This document shows, one piece after another, positions 63,927-64,000 of a DNA stretch of 64,000 nucleotides. Below the pieces are notes generated by a model that was not told the origin of the DNA, searched no databases, and saw only the letters and a program-made list of their open reading frames with translations. Both the position numbers and the translations under genes were made by a program. Source of the DNA: Marisediminitalea lipolytica. Its GTDB lineage: Bacteria; Pseudomonadota; Gammaproteobacteria; Enterobacterales; Alteromonadaceae. Position 1 is the first letter of the stretch, and each line of letters opens with the position of its first letter. The stretch covers positions 186,001 through 250,000 of the forward strand of contig NZ_MJIC01000014.1 of the NCBI RefSeq assembly GCF_001758465.1, read 5' to 3'.

Positions 63927-64000
63927 ATTTGTTACGTTTACTTGACAGCGACGCCGCAAGCTAGCCTGTTAAGAGCGCTTGAAGTTGCTGAAAAAGTACC

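Larger units (their letters stand above)
63737..64000. other. Region upstream of metK to the window edge
   Basis: 264 bp holding the met boxes and a weak -10. No gene is visible up to the edge; the next gene lies outside. Confidence 0.5.

Overview
The window looks like chromosomal DNA from a marine gammaproteobacterium, most likely Alteromonadales/Alteromonadaceae. This rests on gene order (recO-pdxJ-acpS-rlmD-relA-mazG, rplM-rpsI-petABC-sspAB, yrbG-kdsDC-lptCAB-rpoN-hpf-ptsN-rapZ-npr, mlaFEDCB-ibaG-murA, degS/degQ with zapG/zapE) and on accessory genes typical of that group (TonB-dependent receptor, CTERM-tailed secreted proteins, Cache sensors). The species cannot be fixed from sequence reading alone. 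No phage, integron, insertion sequence, CRISPR array or known defence island was seen, and no tRNA was recognised.

Layout. 1-5.9 kb: a tight operon with the 3' end of recO, then pdxJ, acpS, rlmD, relA and mazG. 5.8-6.8 kb: a convergent orphan periplasmic binding-protein-like gene. 6.8-12.2 kb: ribosomal L13/S9 with a structured leader, cytochrome bc1 (petABC) and sspAB, separated by clear terminators. 12.3-15.6 kb: an accessory block with a CTERM-tailed secreted protein, two adjacent Spondin_N-like proteins (one a lipoprotein) and an orphan OmpR-type regulator with a degenerate receiver pocket. 15.7-16.1 kb: a composite palindromic non-coding element. 16.1-17.5 kb: mgtE. 17.7-20.4 kb: a predicted soluble protein with two Cache-like modules around an MCP-tip-like helix, overlapping tail to tail with an XRE-type regulator. 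20.5-23.8 kb: a small envelope cluster (secreted 113-aa protein, DUF2145 protein, YiaA-like protein, membrane protein, MscS channel).

23.8-31.6 kb (minus strand): nitrogen-PTS, RapZ, HPF, sigma-54, the Lpt LPS-transport genes, Kdo synthesis and a Ca/Na antiporter. 32.2-36.9 kb: the Mla phospholipid-transport operon with ibaG and murA. 37.4-41.6 kb: DegS and DegQ flanking a striking array of 193-bp palindromic repeats with an A-B-A-B higher-order organisation; degQ has a good sigma-E promoter match, so this block belongs to envelope stress. 42-44.9 kb: zapE, a YeeN/YebC-type regulator and a LysR regulator divergent from a pirin. 45.73-46.09 kb: rnpB (RNase P RNA). 46.3-54.2 kb: a TolB/TPR membrane protein, two more CTERM-tailed secreted proteins, a TauE-type permease, a GAF/HD-GYP phosphodiesterase and a Tat-exported PLP enzyme. 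54.4-63.7 kb: a TonB-dependent receptor, a chemoreceptor, a YhhQ transporter, a DEDDh exonuclease-like protein, an Asp/Glu racemase, a small outer-membrane-like protein, a CYTH protein and metK with an upstream tandem MetJ-box match.

Much of the window serves the envelope: LPS assembly (Kds/Lpt), phospholipid asymmetry (Mla), peptidoglycan (MurA), proteolytic stress control (DegS/DegQ) and several secreted or outer-membrane accessory proteins. The most novel-looking items are the 193/386-bp array between degQ and degS, the double-Cache protein with its overlapping regulator, the pseudo-receiver next to the Spondin pair, and the Tat-exported PvdN/CefD-like enzyme beside a TonB receptor. None can be called a new system from sequence alone.
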